A DNA stretch of 23,967 nucleotides from assembly GCA_934230685.1 (NCBI GenBank), contig CAKQFF010000009.1, forward strand, positions 1 through 23,967, written 5' to 3'. Below, piece after piece: positions 1 to 9,077 of the stretch (the stretch's first letter is position 1; each line of letters opens with the position of its first letter). Under the pieces are notes generated by a model. It was given only the letters and a program-made list of their open reading frames with translations, was not told the DNA's origin and did not search any database. Source of the DNA: an uncultured Prevotella sp. Its GTDB lineage: Bacteria; Bacteroidota; Bacteroidia; Bacteroidales; Bacteroidaceae. Position numbers and translations under genes: made by a program.

Positions 1-843
1 AATAGGTATCTGAGTAGAGCCGCCCACTCTCACGATGCTTCTGCGTTGCAGGGCTGTGAGGAGTTTTGCCTGAAGGCTATACGAGAGGTTGCCTATCTCA
101 TCAAGAAAGATGGTGCTGCCATCAGCCAACTCAAACTTGCCAGGTTTGTCTGTCTTGGCATCCGTGAATGCTCCCTTCACATGACCGAAGAGCTCGCTTT
201 CGAACAAAGTTTCTGTAATGGCTCCCATATCCACTGGCAACATCTTTTTTCCACATCTTGTGGATAAACGGTGTATCTCGTTGGCCAATACCTCCTTGCC
301 AGTTCCGTTTTCGCCCGTGATAAGGATGTTGGCATCGGTTGCAGCAACCTTTTCCACAATGTTTCTTAAATTGCTCATAACTTCGCTGTTGCCCCAATAC
401 ATCATGCTATTCGAGTCTTTTCCACCATTCTTGCCCGTGGCTTTGTCAGCAGCCTTGTTCTTGTCTCTTGCCTCCAACAATGTACCGATCATCTTCTCGT
501 TGTCGAAAGGCTTGACTATGAAGTCGGCTGCTCCTTCCTTGATGCCCGTTACGGCGAGTTGAATGTCAGCATAAGCAGTGAAAAGCACAACCTCGGTCTT
601 CGCACTGAGACTTTTGATTTCTCTGAGCCAATACAATCCCTCGTTTCCAGAATTGATGCCACTCGAAAAGTTCATGTCGAGCAACACCACGTCGGGATGT
701 TCCTCTCTCAGTTTGGCAGGGATAGAGTTTGGATTGGCTATGGTGATGATATTGGCGAATAAGGGTTCGAGCAGCATCCTCACCGTAGTGAGAATGTTGC
801 GGTTGTCATCAACAATGAGTATTGTTCCTTGTTTCTTTGTCAT
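1..843 (-). CDS. Sigma-54-dependent response regulator, NtrC family (partial, C-terminus off window)
   Basis: The frame is open from the ATG at 843 to the left edge, giving the first 281 residues. Residues 1-125 form a receiver domain: acidic pair D12/D13, phospho-acceptor D56 in VVLLD, and K111 in VKPFD. A short linker leads to an AAA+ sigma-54 activation domain with Walker A GENGTGKE (177-184), the sigma-54 contact loop as GAFTDA (224-229) and Walker B FLDEIG (246-251). The rest of the AAA+ domain and any DNA-binding helix-turn-helix lie outside. By family, phosphorylation of D56 drives the ATPase ring to open promoter complexes held by RpoN. The receiver has an Asn/Gly-rich stretch just after D56 (about 58-69), which I recall from Bacteroidota members. 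The start lies 5 bases after the rmuC stop, so the two are probably translated together. The partner kinase is not visible; it may lie further left. Confidence 0.95.
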   Translation of the reverse strand, partial: MTKKQGTILIVDDNRNILTTVRMLLEPLFANIITIANPNSIPAKLREEHPDVVLLDMNFSSGINSGNEGLYWLREIKSLSAKTEVVLFTAYADIQLAVTGIKEGAADFIVKPFDNEKMIGTLLEARDKNKAADKATGKNGGKDSNSMMYWGNSEVMSNLRNIVEKVAATDANILITGENGTGKEVLANEIHRLSTRCGKKMLPVDMGAITETLFESELFGHVKGAFTDAKTDKPGKFELADGSTIFLDEIGNLSYSLQAKLLTALQRRSIVRVGGSTQIPI

Positions 844-848
844 GATAA

Positions 849-2333
849 TCAGTTTTCGGTCGACTCCATGTTCCCAATGAATATGGAGTCGTCCATTTCT
901 GCAAGCGTTTTCTTCTTCTTGTTCTCCTTGGCACCGGCTTTCAGCAGGTTGCGTGCTGCTGTGATGATGCTTGCTCCACTGTCGGCAGTGGTGATTTTAA
1001 GTTTGGCAATCTTCTTTATGGTGTCGTTCATGCTCGACTCCACATCCATGAATCTCATGCCGAAGTCCTGCACACGGTCGATGACGCTGTTGGCAGCATC
1101 CATCATGGCTTGCTGGTTGCTTAGTTGCCGCACTTGGGTCCACATCATCTCCAATACGCGAAGGTTCATGTACATGGTTTGCGGACCGAGAATCATCACG
1201 CCTTGGTCGTAGGCTTCGCGCCAAAGAGTGCTGTCGTTGAGCAAGGCAAGATTGAGGGCACCCTCGATGGGGACATACATTATGGCGAAGTTGAGGCGGT
1301 TGTAGCCGCTTGGCAGATACTTGGAATATTCCTTTTTGGCAAGTCGCTTCACTTGTGCCCTTACGCTGGCAATGTGCGACTTGAGATATTCCGTCTTCTC
1401 GGGAGTCCCGTCCTCGGCATTCATGTAGCGCTCGTAGTCGGTAAGCGACATCTTTGAGTCAACCACCACATGGCGGTTGTTGGGGAAATGCAGTATGAAG
1501 TCGGGGATAAGTCCCTTGCCATCGTCGCCTTTGGCTATGTTGCCAGCCTTGTCGCGAAGCGTCTCTTGAGTGTCAAACTGTTCGCCTTCCTTCAGTTCAA
1601 GGTCTTCAAGAAGCTGTTTCAGCTTCAACTCTCCGAAGTTGCCTTGCACCTTAACCTCTCCCGTTAGGGCACGTGTCAGCCGGTCGGCAGTCTCGCCAAG
1701 GGCGGCACTCTTCTGCATATTCACCTTGATAGTCTCGTCGAGTCGCGTGAGAGCCTCGTTCTGTTGCTCCTTCGATTTGTCCAAAGCCTCCTGCATGTCC
1801 TTAAGACTCTGCTGCAGAGGGTCGATAATTTTGGATACCTGCTCACGGTTTCTCTCGCCCAATTCCTCTTGTCTACGCTTCAGCACTTCTTCGGATGTGG
1901 TCTGCATCTGTTCCTTGATGAGCTTGAGTTGGTTTTCCACCTGCTCGCGGTTCATCTGTCTTAAGGCTTCTATCTGCTGTTCGGCGGCCTCTTTGGCTTG
2001 GGCAAGTTGCTGTTCGGATGCTTCCTTAATCTGTTGTAGCTGCTGTTCGTGAGCCAGCTTTAGTTCGGCAATGCGCTTGTCTGAGGCATCAGCCTGGTCG
2101 GCCAGCATCTTGTCGCTTGCAAGCTTCTGCTCATTCAATCGTTTCTCGGTGTCTTGTTTTGCCTCTTCTATGCGTGCGTAGTAGTTCTGGGCTTGTGTTT
2201 TCTGCACGTCACGCTCGGACGTAAGGTTTTTTATTTGCTCTGCTTGGGTTGTAATGGTCTTCTCGCGAGATTTCAGGAGAATGGCCAATACAATCATGGC
2301 TATGGCAAGGATTGCGATAACTATATATTCCAT
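849..2333 (-). CDS. rmuC: RmuC family protein
   Basis: This 494-residue protein resembles RmuC, a membrane-anchored PD-(D/E)XK-like nuclease family linked in E. coli to limiting recombination and inversions at short inverted repeats. Residues 2-20 are a hydrophobic membrane anchor. Residues 25 to about 210 are a long Gln/Glu/Ala-rich coiled coil. The C-terminal RmuC domain follows, with QGNFGE (230-235) and the conserved VVVDSKMSL block (289-297) preceded by IPDFILHFP. I chose the ATG at 2333 because it places the anchor at the N-terminus, as in the family. The in-frame ATG at 2372 would add 13 residues, but it lies inside the stem of the hairpin at 2365-2402 and is unlikely. No TAnnTTTG box is visible between that hairpin and the start. 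Its stop is 5 bases before the sigma-54 regulator. Confidence 0.93.
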   Translation of the reverse strand: MEYIVIAILAIAMIVLAILLKSREKTITTQAEQIKNLTSERDVQKTQAQNYYARIEEAKQDTEKRLNEQKLASDKMLADQADASDKRIAELKLAHEQQLQQIKEASEQQLAQAKEAAEQQIEALRQMNREQVENQLKLIKEQMQTTSEEVLKRRQEELGERNREQVSKIIDPLQQSLKDMQEALDKSKEQQNEALTRLDETIKVNMQKSAALGETADRLTRALTGEVKVQGNFGELKLKQLLEDLELKEGEQFDTQETLRDKAGNIAKGDDGKGLIPDFILHFPNNRHVVVDSKMSLTDYERYMNAEDGTPEKTEYLKSHIASVRAQVKRLAKKEYSKYLPSGYNRLNFAIMYVPIEGALNLALLNDSTLWREAYDQGVMILGPQTMYMNLRVLEMMWTQVRQLSNQQAMMDAANSVIDRVQDFGMRFMDVESSMNDTIKKIAKLKITTADSGASIITAARNLLKAGAKENKKKKTLAEMDDSIFIGNMESTEN

Positions 2334-2364
2334 TGATTGATGAAGTGTTGGGGGATGAAAGAAA

Positions 2365-2402
2365 CAAGGCATCTCTCTGCTTGTCGACAGTGGGATGCCT
2401 TG
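2365..2402 (-). terminator. Rho-independent terminator-like hairpin after manA
   Basis: Arms CAAGGCATC (2365-2373) and GATGCCTTG (2394-2402) are perfectly complementary. The stem continues inwards through two pairs (one a wobble), a T-T mismatch and a 3-bp CTG/CAG helix to an 8-base loop. Read on the minus strand it starts 16 bases after the manA stop and is followed by TTTCTTTC, as expected of an intrinsic terminator. It could fully or partly stop transcription before rmuC. Confidence 0.75.
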
Positions 2403-2418
2403 GAATTAGTTCTGTAGA

Positions 2419-3381
2419 TTATACGTAAGTTTCAAGGAACTTCAATGTTCCCTCAACCTTCAGAGTCTCTGTGGTTGCCGGAACAAGAAGACTTTCGCCT
2501 GCGGCAAGCGTGATGGTGTTGCCCTCGTTGTCGGTGATGGTGCCTTCGCCCTTAAGACCGATGAGGATAACGAAGCTGTCAAGCTCAGAGTAGTCGAGAG
2601 TCATAGGCTCGTCGAGGTCATACACTGCTGTGCAGAAGTAAGGACACTGCACAAGGCTCACGCCCTGGTTCTTGGCAGGAGTGTATTCTGTGCGGTAGTT
2701 GCTCTCAACGTTGTAGTTGATGCACTCGGCAGCCTGCTTGGTGTGCAACTCGCGGTAGTTGCCGTCCTTGTCCTTGCGCTTGAAGTCGTAGATACGGTAG
2801 GTGACGTCGCTTGTCTGCTGAATCTCGGCGAGGAAGCAGCCGGTGCCAATAGCGTGGATACGTCCTGCTGGCAGGAAGAAGCAATCGCCTTCCTTCACGT
2901 TGTAGCGGTCGATGGCATCAACGATAGTGTCGTTGGCAACCATGTCGGCATACTGAGTAGGAGTGATAGGTTTCTTAAGACCGCAGAGGAGAGTGGCGTC
3001 CTTGTCGGAGTCGAGCAAGTACCACATCTCTGTCTTGCCGCGCTCCTTGCCCTGGCGCTTGGCTATCTCGTCGGTGGGATGAACCTGGATAGAGAGGTCC
3101 TGACGGGCATCGATAAACTTGATGAGCAATGGGAACTCGTTGCCGAAACGCTCGTAGTTGTCCTTGCCTACAAGTTTCTCCTTAAGTTCGGCAACAACCT
3201 CGTTGAGCTTCTTGCCAGCATACTCGCCATTGGCAACAACAGTCTCGTTGCCTGGCACGCCAGATATTTCCCAGCTTTCGCCTACATTCTCCTGCACTGT
3301 GTTGAGGTGCTTGAACGGAATAATCTTTTCGCCGCCCCAAATGGTTGATTTGAGGAGAGCGTTAAACTTCATTGGTTCCAT
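2419..3381 (-). CDS. manA: Mannose-6-phosphate isomerase, type I (class I)
   Basis: The 320-residue protein matches the short bacterial ManA family, which interconverts mannose-6-phosphate and fructose-6-phosphate in the cytosol. It supplies GDP-mannose/fucose precursors or routes mannose into glycolysis. The metal-binding cupin signature is present: QVHPTDE (99-105; Q99 and H101 as zinc ligands), GKTEMWY (115-121; E118 as ligand) and PAGRIHAIG (171-179; H176 as ligand). The length fits the roughly 315-residue family. Translation may begin at M1 (3381) or M4 (3372). M4 would give the more usual short N-terminus, and the sequence does not decide. It lies 43 bases after trkH with no visible promoter between, so it is probably the last gene of the dxs operon. 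A strong terminator follows. Confidence 0.94.
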   Translation of the reverse strand: MEPMKFNALLKSTIWGGEKIIPFKHLNTVQENVGESWEISGVPGNETVVANGEYAGKKLNEVVAELKEKLVGKDNYERFGNEFPLLIKFIDARQDLSIQVHPTDEIAKRQGKERGKTEMWYLLDSDKDATLLCGLKKPITPTQYADMVANDTIVDAIDRYNVKEGDCFFLPAGRIHAIGTGCFLAEIQQTSDVTYRIYDFKRKDKDGNYRELHTKQAAECINYNVESNYRTEYTPAKNQGVSLVQCPYFCTAVYDLDEPMTLDYSELDSFVILIGLKGEGTITDNEGNTITLAAGESLLVPATTETLKVEGTLKFLETYV

Positions 3382-3424
3382 GATTTGTTGTATTTAGTTA
3401 TTGCAATCTCTTTAGAAGAGTGAA

Positions 3425-4876
3425 TTAGTTTTCTTTCCAGAATTGTGGGGTGAATATCACGAGTACGCTGAATATCTCAAGACGTCCGATGAGCATAAGC
3501 ACCGAGCATATCCACTTAGCTGCCGCTGGCAACTCGCTCCACGACATTGTAGGTCCGATTTCTGTACCGAGTGTTGGTCCCACATTGCCCAATGCACTTA
3601 GGGTGATGGTTATGGCGTTGGTGTTGTCAATGCCCATAGCAATCATCGAGAACGAGCAGAAGAGGCACAGAATGAGATAAGTAGACAAGAAGGCGAGCAG
3701 CGTGACGCGCTTGGATGAAGGCACATTAGTGCCGTCGACACGCATTGGCAACACGGCATTGGGGTGAAGCATCTGTCGGAACTCATTCTTTATTATATTA
3801 AGCAACATCACACAGCGGATGCACTTGAATCCACCACTCGTAGAGCCGGAGCAAGCTCCGAAGAACATGCAAACGGCAAGCACTACCCATGTCACGTGGG
3901 GCCAAACGGCAGGGTCGTCGGCAAGCAAGCCCGTTGTGGTGATGAAGGATACCACGTGGAACAAGCCGCTTCGTATGGCAGGCTCAAGCTCGTAGCCGTT
4001 CTTCCACATAAGCTCAAAGGCTATGAATCCTGAGAAGAGGAGCACTATGAGCAGATAGAATCGGCATTCGGCACTCTTGAGCAATGTGCTGAGCTTGCGC
4101 TGCGACACTGTGATGTAGAGCATCGTGAAGTTAACTCCCGAAATGAAACAGAAGAAGGTGACTATATACTGCACCACTGGAGTGAGATAGCTGTAATCGT
4201 TGTGTGTGGCAAATCCGCCGGTAGCAGCTGTTGTGAAACTGTAGTTTACGCTGCTGAAAACATCCATTCCGGCAAGCCACATCGATGCAAAGCACAATAC
4301 TGTGATGCAGATGTAGACTACCCAAATCCACTTGGCGTTGGTACTGAGGCGAGGGTGCAGCTTTGTCTTTATTGGTCCGGTGGCTTCGGCAGCAAACACT
4401 TTCACGCTTCCGCCTACGAGCGACGGCAACAGGGCTATGGTGAAGAACACTATTCCGAGTCCGCCTAACCATTGAGTGAACGAACGCCAAAACAGAATGC
4501 CGTGGGGCAGGGCTTCCACATTATCTATAATAGAGGCTCCGGTGGTGGTGAATCCCGACATGGTCTCGAAGAAGGCATCTGTGAAGGAGTGGAGATAGCC
4601 GCCTATGAGAAAGGGCAAAGTGCCGAAGAGCGAGAACACCATCCACGTGAGTGTCACCACAAGGTAGGCATCGCGTCGTGAAAGAGTGTTGTCGCATTTT
4701 CTTCCCATTAGGCGTAGCACCAGTCCGGTGCCGGCTGATATTGCCACAGAGCATACGAACGAAACGAGGTCGTCCTCATGATAGTAGACCGACACTCCGA
4801 GACACACCATCAGCATCATCGCCTCGATAAAGAGCAACGACCCTATAATCTTGTAAATAAGTCTGAGGTTTATCAT
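3425..4876 (-). CDS. trkH: Potassium uptake channel subunit, TrkH/KtrB family
   Basis: This 483-residue integral membrane protein has the four pore-loop repeats of the TrkH/Ktr superfamily. Selectivity-filter segments are TTTGAS (110-115), ATGGFAT (218-224), ITTTGLLADD (312-321) and SALGNVGPTLG (427-437), each with the filter glycine. Hydrophobic helices flank every loop. The positively charged stretch expected in TrkH before the fourth loop is only weakly seen, around SGGFKCIR (348-354). By family it forms a dimeric K+ channel in the inner membrane, gated by a cytosolic TrkA ring. Its ATG overlaps the trkA stop as ATGA, so the two subunits are translationally coupled, as expected for partners needed in fixed ratio. 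The protein ends at FWKEN, a natural family C-terminus. Confidence 0.95.
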   Translation of the reverse strand: MINLRLIYKIIGSLLFIEAMMLMVCLGVSVYYHEDDLVSFVCSVAISAGTGLVLRLMGRKCDNTLSRRDAYLVVTLTWMVFSLFGTLPFLIGGYLHSFTDAFFETMSGFTTTGASIIDNVEALPHGILFWRSFTQWLGGLGIVFFTIALLPSLVGGSVKVFAAEATGPIKTKLHPRLSTNAKWIWVVYICITVLCFASMWLAGMDVFSSVNYSFTTAATGGFATHNDYSYLTPVVQYIVTFFCFISGVNFTMLYITVSQRKLSTLLKSAECRFYLLIVLLFSGFIAFELMWKNGYELEPAIRSGLFHVVSFITTTGLLADDPAVWPHVTWVVLAVCMFFGACSGSTSGGFKCIRCVMLLNIIKNEFRQMLHPNAVLPMRVDGTNVPSSKRVTLLAFLSTYLILCLFCSFSMIAMGIDNTNAITITLSALGNVGPTLGTEIGPTMSWSELPAAAKWICSVLMLIGRLEIFSVLVIFTPQFWKEN

Positions 4877-6216
4877 AGGAAGAGCTTTTCTATCTTCTTC
4901 ATGTTGATGTTATGGCAGAACACCATTACGGAGTCGCCCGGGTGAATCATCGTGTTGCCCGACACGAGAAATCCTTGCCCGTCGCGCACGAGTCCACCAA
5001 TGGTCATTCCCTTTGGCAGACCAAGGTCTTTCACTGGCTTGCGTGTTATCTTGGAGCCTTCCGACGGGATGAACTCAGCCACATCGGCATTGGCTGTCAT
5101 GAGGAACCGCACATTGTGCACGTTGGCGTCGAGCATCATCTGGTAGATGTGGCTTGCGGCGATAGACTTCTTGTTGATGATAGTACCGATATCAAGGCTC
5201 TCGGCCATGCTCACATAGTCGATGTTCTCGACCATAGCAACAGTCTTGCGCACTCCCATGCGCTTGGCTGTAAGGCAAGCAAGAATGTTTGTCTCGGCGT
5301 TGCCGGTCAATGCCACGAATGCTTGGGTGTTCTTAATGCCTTCTTCTATAAGTAGTGAGAGGTCGCGCCCGTCGCCGTTGATGATGAGAGCCTTGTCATT
5401 TTCAAGTATAGAGTTAAGACGTTCGCATCGTTGCTCGTCGGTCTCGATGATTTTCACGTCCATATAGCTTGGCATTGTCTTCACAGTGCGCACGGCAGTG
5501 GCACCTCCACCCATTATCATCACGTTCTTCACGTCGACATAATGTTCCTTGCCCACAATCTTGCGGATATAAGGAATGTATTGCTTTGTGGTCATGAAGT
5601 AAGCCAGGTCGTACATCTCCAGGCAGTCGTTACCGCCAGGGATGATGGTGTCGCTGCCACGCTTGATGGCAACTATGTGGTAAGGATCCTCAGGACCACA
5701 AATGTCGCGCATTGGTCGGTCGAGTATTGTGCATGACTCTCTCAGTTTCACGCCGAGCATAACAAGTGCTCCGTCGTGCACGTCCCAACGTTGTCTTACC
5801 CACGACATTTTCAGTCCGTTGTTGATGTCGGTGGCTGCAAGTAGCTCAGGATAGATGATAGAGCTGACGCCAAGTTGTGAGAAAAACTCTTTCAACTCAG
5901 GTTCTATGTATTCTGCATTATCTATTTTCGCCACAGTCTTTTTAGTACCGAGGGCCTTGGCAAGTGTGCATGATGCCATGTTCTGGCTTTCGTCAGGGGT
6001 GACGGCTATGAATAGGTCGGCATTCTCTGCTCCCGCCTTCTTCAGGGCCTTTACGCTTGTCGACGAAGCCTCCATAGTAAGAATATCCACATCAGAACCG
6101 ATGCGTGACAGGCGTTCCTCGTCAGAGTCCATCACCACAATGTCGTCGTGCTCGCGTGAGAGCAGTCGGGCGAGGTGGGTTCCGATGGCGTAGGCACCTG
6201 CTATTATTATTTTCAT
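4873..6216 (-). CDS. trkA: Trk system potassium transporter regulatory subunit TrkA
   Basis: The 447-residue protein has two tandem RCK units (RCK_N plus RCK_C, twice), as in TrkA proteins that gate TrkH by binding NAD(H) or ATP/ADP. The first Rossmann fold starts at residue 1 with [17 protein letters not shown], and the second starts near residue 230 with [10 protein letters not shown]. Acidic residues that usually hold the nucleotide ribose follow each fold (VVMDSD, KIIETD). In the first loop the canonical GxGxxG reads GAYAIG, so the middle glycine is tyrosine; the codon is TAC, not an ambiguous read. In the second loop the last glycine is alanine. The ATG overlaps the dxs stop by 4 bases, and the stop overlaps the trkH start by 4 bases. 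The product is cytosolic and membrane-associated through TrkH. Confidence 0.95.
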   Translation of the reverse strand: MKIIIAGAYAIGTHLARLLSREHDDIVVMDSDEERLSRIGSDVDILTMEASSTSVKALKKAGAENADLFIAVTPDESQNMASCTLAKALGTKKTVAKIDNAEYIEPELKEFFSQLGVSSIIYPELLAATDINNGLKMSWVRQRWDVHDGALVMLGVKLRESCTILDRPMRDICGPEDPYHIVAIKRGSDTIIPGGNDCLEMYDLAYFMTTKQYIPYIRKIVGKEHYVDVKNVMIMGGGATAVRTVKTMPSYMDVKIIETDEQRCERLNSILENDKALIINGDGRDLSLLIEEGIKNTQAFVALTGNAETNILACLTAKRMGVRKTVAMVENIDYVSMAESLDIGTIINKKSIAASHIYQMMLDANVHNVRFLMTANADVAEFIPSEGSKITRKPVKDLGLPKGMTIGGLVRDGQGFLVSGNTMIHPGDSVMVFCHNINMKKIEKLFL

Positions 6217-8111
6217 AACAAGATTGATTTTTTTATTGACTCAATGTCTATGCCCGCTATCTGCTTGAGTTGGGCTACTGTTCCGTGTTCGATAAAGGTG
6301 TCGGGCAAGCCTATGCGCACCACCTTCACGTCTTTATTATTGTCGCTCATCCATTCGAGTACGGCTGAGCCGAAGCCTCCAGCCCGCTGTCCGTCCTCTA
6401 CAGTCACGATGCGCTTGAATCGTTTTGCAATATCTTCGAGCAACTGAGTGTCGAGAGGTTTGCAGAATCGCATGTCATAGTGGGCGATGCTCATGGGGCA
6501 ACCGTCGTCGTGTAGCTGGCTTATGGCCTTCTGCACGTCGTTGCCGATAGGTCCGTAGCTGAGTACAGCCACGTCGCTACCATCACTTATGCAGCGTCCT
6601 TTTCCAATCTCAATCTCTTCGAAGGGACATTTCCAGTCCTCGCCCTTAACGCCTTTACCTCGCGGGTAGCGTATAACCACCGTGCCTTTGCCGGGCAGTT
6701 GTGCCGTGTACATCATGCGTCGCAGCTCTTGCTCGTCCATTGGTGAGCAGAGAGTGAGGTTGGGCACTGGGCGCAAAGCTGCAATATCAAACACTCCGTG
6801 ATGGGTAGGTCCGTCTTCGCCAACGAGTCCTGCTCGGTCGAAGCAGAACACCACGGGCAGATTGAGTATGGCGGCATCGTGTATGATATTGTCGTAGGCG
6901 CGTTGTGCAAACGCGCTGTAGATATTGCAGAATGGCATCAGTCCGTCCTTTGCCATACCACATGAGAATGTGGCAGCATGACCTTCGGCAATGCCAACAT
7001 CGAACACTCGGTCGGGCATAGCCTTCATCATGATGTCCATAGAGCATCCGGTAGGCATGGCTGGAGTGACACCCACGATGCGCGGATTGTTTTGCGCCAG
7101 TTCGAGCAGTGTCTTGCCAAACACCTCTTGGTATTTAAGAGGGTAGGGGTCGCCTTTGTCTGTCAGGCGTTTGCCTGTATCTGGGTCGAACTTGCCAGGT
7201 GCGTGCCATATCGTGGCATGCTCTTCGGCAGGCTTGTAGCCTTTGCCCTTGATGGTGTGAAGATGCAAGAGCTTTGGTCCGCGCATGTCCTTGAGCTGTT
7301 CAAGAATGCGCACCACCTCGCCCACATTATTTCCATCGAATGGTCCGAAGTAGCGTATGTTCATGCCCTCAAATATATTCTGCTGGTGGGCAAGAGCCGA
7401 TTTCAAGGCATTGTTCAAGCGTATAAGTCCCTTGCGGCGGTCGTCGTTGAGGTAGCCTTTTGCTCGCAGCCATTGTGAGGCACGGTCGCGCAGTCGGTTG
7501 TAGGTGGCATTTGTGTCGAGGTTGAGCAGGTATTTCTCCATACCACCCACGGCACGGTCGATGCTCATATCGTTGTCGTTGAGCACTATGAGCAGGTCAT
7601 TGGGCGAAGACGACACGTTGTTTAGACCCTCGAATGCGAGTCCTCCCGACATGGCTCCGTCGCCAATTACTGCTACTACATGACGGTCGTCGCGTCCAGT
7701 CTTGCGTGCGGCGACAGCCATACCGAGTGCTGCGGAAATGGAGTTGGATGCATGACCGCAGGTAAATGTGTCGTATTCGCTCTCCATAGGTGATGGAAAC
7801 GGACGCACACCGTGAAGCTTGCGGTTGGTGCAGAATGTATCCTTGCGGCCTGTGAGTATCTTATGGCCGTAGGCCTGATGGCCAACATCCCATACAATGC
7901 GGTCGTCTGGGGTGTTGAAAACGTAGTGTAGGGCCACAGTGAGTTCTACCACACCGAGCGACGAGGCAAAGTGACCGGGGTTTTCGGCAAGTTCCTCTAC
8001 GATGTCGCGGCGCAGTTCGGCGCACAGCTCCGGCAACTTATCCACGCTCAGTCGGCGCAGGTCTTCCGGGTACTGTATCTTGTCTAAAAGTTCTAATTTG
8101 TCGTTGTTCAT
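6213..8111 (-). CDS. dxs: 1-deoxy-D-xylulose-5-phosphate synthase
   Basis: DXS condenses pyruvate and glyceraldehyde-3-phosphate with thiamine diphosphate, the first step of the MEP isoprenoid pathway. The 632-residue protein carries the TPP motif beginning GDGAMSGG and ending LNDNDMSI, the transketolase pyrimidine-binding block with catalytic Glu in [11 protein letters not shown], and the C-terminal transketolase domain. Length is close to the 620 residues of E. coli Dxs. I set the start at the ATG at 8111 ([12 protein letters not shown]), where family homology begins. The frame is open up to 8234, and the extra 41 residues look like a signal peptide. That upstream ATG lies before the predicted promoter at 8183-8213, so it should not be in the mRNA. 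The gene leads a probable dxs-trkA-trkH-manA operon. Confidence 0.96.
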   Translation of the reverse strand: MNNDKLELLDKIQYPEDLRRLSVDKLPELCAELRRDIVEELAENPGHFASSLGVVELTVALHYVFNTPDDRIVWDVGHQAYGHKILTGRKDTFCTNRKLHGVRPFPSPMESEYDTFTCGHASNSISAALGMAVAARKTGRDDRHVVAVIGDGAMSGGLAFEGLNNVSSSPNDLLIVLNDNDMSIDRAVGGMEKYLLNLDTNATYNRLRDRASQWLRAKGYLNDDRRKGLIRLNNALKSALAHQQNIFEGMNIRYFGPFDGNNVGEVVRILEQLKDMRGPKLLHLHTIKGKGYKPAEEHATIWHAPGKFDPDTGKRLTDKGDPYPLKYQEVFGKTLLELAQNNPRIVGVTPAMPTGCSMDIMMKAMPDRVFDVGIAEGHAATFSCGMAKDGLMPFCNIYSAFAQRAYDNIIHDAAILNLPVVFCFDRAGLVGEDGPTHHGVFDIAALRPVPNLTLCSPMDEQELRRMMYTAQLPGKGTVVIRYPRGKGVKGEDWKCPFEEIEIGKGRCISDGSDVAVLSYGPIGNDVQKAISQLHDDGCPMSIAHYDMRFCKPLDTQLLEDIAKRFKRIVTVEDGQRAGGFGSAVLEWMSDNNKDVKVVRIGLPDTFIEHGTVAQLKQIAGIDIESIKKSILL

Positions 8112-8182
8112 GAAACTACATTTGAGAGTGCTAAGCAGTGTGGCAGTTTTCTGAAAATTGCAACTATGACTTATGCAATATG

Positions 8183-8213
8183 CAAAGTTAATGCAAATCG
8201 ACGAAAGCACAAA
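8183..8213 (-). promoter_or_regulatory. Promoter of the dxs-trkA-trkH-manA operon
   Basis: On the minus strand TAACTTTG (8190-8183) matches the Bacteroidota -7 consensus TAnnTTTG. TTTG (8213-8210) lies 19 bases upstream at the -33 position. Transcription would start near 8176, giving a leader of about 65 bases before the dxs ATG at 8111. It sits inside the open N-terminal extension of the dxs frame and so rules against the longer start. Confidence 0.75.
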
Positions 8214-8324
8214 AAATAAACCAATATATTTCAACAGTACTTATATTATAGGTGTATATGATGTTTCAAACTTTATTTAACGAAAATGTAACATTGTAGA
8301 AATACGTATGATAATCATAATATG

Positions 8325-8332
8325 TATCTTTG
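8325..8332 (+). promoter_or_regulatory. Probable -7 box of the response regulator/kinase operon
   Basis: TATCTTTG matches TAnnTTTG 55 bases before the regulator ATG at 8388. The expected -33 TTTG is not present at normal spacing (about 8302-8306), so the promoter may be weak or activator-dependent. Together with the dxs promoter it makes the 276-base gap 8112-8387 a divergent promoter region; I see no gene or RNA in it. Confidence 0.55.
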
Positions 8333-8387
8333 CATTGAAATAAGAATTGTAACATTTGCTACAGATAGAAAGCGAAATAACAGAAAT

Positions 8388-9077
8388 ATGAAACAGAATC
8401 AGCGAATACTTGTTGTGGACGATGAGCAGGACTTGCTCGAAATCCTGAAGTTTAATCTTGAGACAGAAGGCTACGAAGTGGCCACAGCCACATCGGCAGA
8501 GGAAGCATTGGAGATGGACATTGCGTCATTCGACCTATTGCTGTTGGATGTGATGATGGGCGGTATGTCGGGATTTGCCATGGCACGCAAACTCAAGGAG
8601 ACCCCCTTGACCGCCAATGTACCTATAATCTTCCTTACCGCACGCGATACGGAGAACGACACCGTGACGGGATTTAATCTCGGTGCCGACGACTATATAT
8701 CCAAGCCATTCTCGCTGCGTGAGGTTATGGTGCGTGTGCGTGCCGTCTTGCGCCGTACTGCCACTCCCGATCCAGAGGGCGAGCCGCAGGTATTGTCTTA
8801 TCAAGGTATAGTGATGAACCTTGACAAGAAGACAGTCAATATTGATGGCGAGGACGTGCCGTTTACAAAGACTGAGTTTGAGTTGCTGCATCTTTTGCTT
8901 GACGAGCGTGGACGTGTGTTCTCGCGTCAGGAGCTTATCGAGCGTATATGGCCAAAGGATGTGCTTGTGCTCGACCGTACGGTTGACGTGAATATAACAC
9001 GACTGAGGAAGAAAATCGGACGTTTTGCCAAGTGCATTGTCACAAGGCTTGGCTTCGGATACTATTTCGATGCTTAA
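8388..9077 (+). CDS. DNA-binding response regulator, OmpR/PhoB family
   Basis: The 229-residue protein has an N-terminal receiver domain (acidic pair D11/D12, phospho-acceptor D54 in LLLLDVMMGG, conserved T in FLTARD, K106 in YISKPFS). A C-terminal winged helix begins near residue 130, with FTKTEFELLHLLL, RTVDVNITRLRKKIG and the terminal RLGFGYYFDA. This is the standard two-domain OmpR/PhoB layout and length. I start at the ATG at 8388, which gives MKQNQRILVVDDE. The in-frame ATG at 8322 overlaps the predicted -7 box and would add 22 residues unlike the family. The kinase begins 70 bases downstream on the same strand, so the pair is one two-component system. Targets are not shown by sequence; the efflux operon just downstream is a candidate. 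It resembles PhoB more than Bacteroides RprY as I recall them, so I give no symbol. Confidence 0.94.
   Translation: MKQNQRILVVDDEQDLLEILKFNLETEGYEVATATSAEEALEMDIASFDLLLLDVMMGGMSGFAMARKLKETPLTANVPIIFLTARDTENDTVTGFNLGADDYISKPFSLREVMVRVRAVLRRTATPDPEGEPQVLSYQGIVMNLDKKTVNIDGEDVPFTKTEFELLHLLLDERGRVFSRQELIERIWPKDVLVLDRTVDVNITRLRKKIGRFAKCIVTRLGFGYYFDA

Noticed and set aside
1570..2052. 160-residue Ser/Cys-rich open frame opposite rmuC
   Set aside because: Its composition is the reverse complement of the Gln/Glu-rich coiled coil of RmuC, with no independent sign of coding.
8112..8234. N-terminal extension of Dxs that looks like a signal peptide
   Set aside because: The family starts at the ATG at 8111, and a full TTTG-N19-TAACTTTG promoter lies inside the extension, so the upstream ATG should not be transcribed.
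8322..8387. 22-residue extension of the response regulator
   Set aside because: Its ATG overlaps the -7 box at 8325-8332, and the receiver domain begins right after the ATG at 8388.
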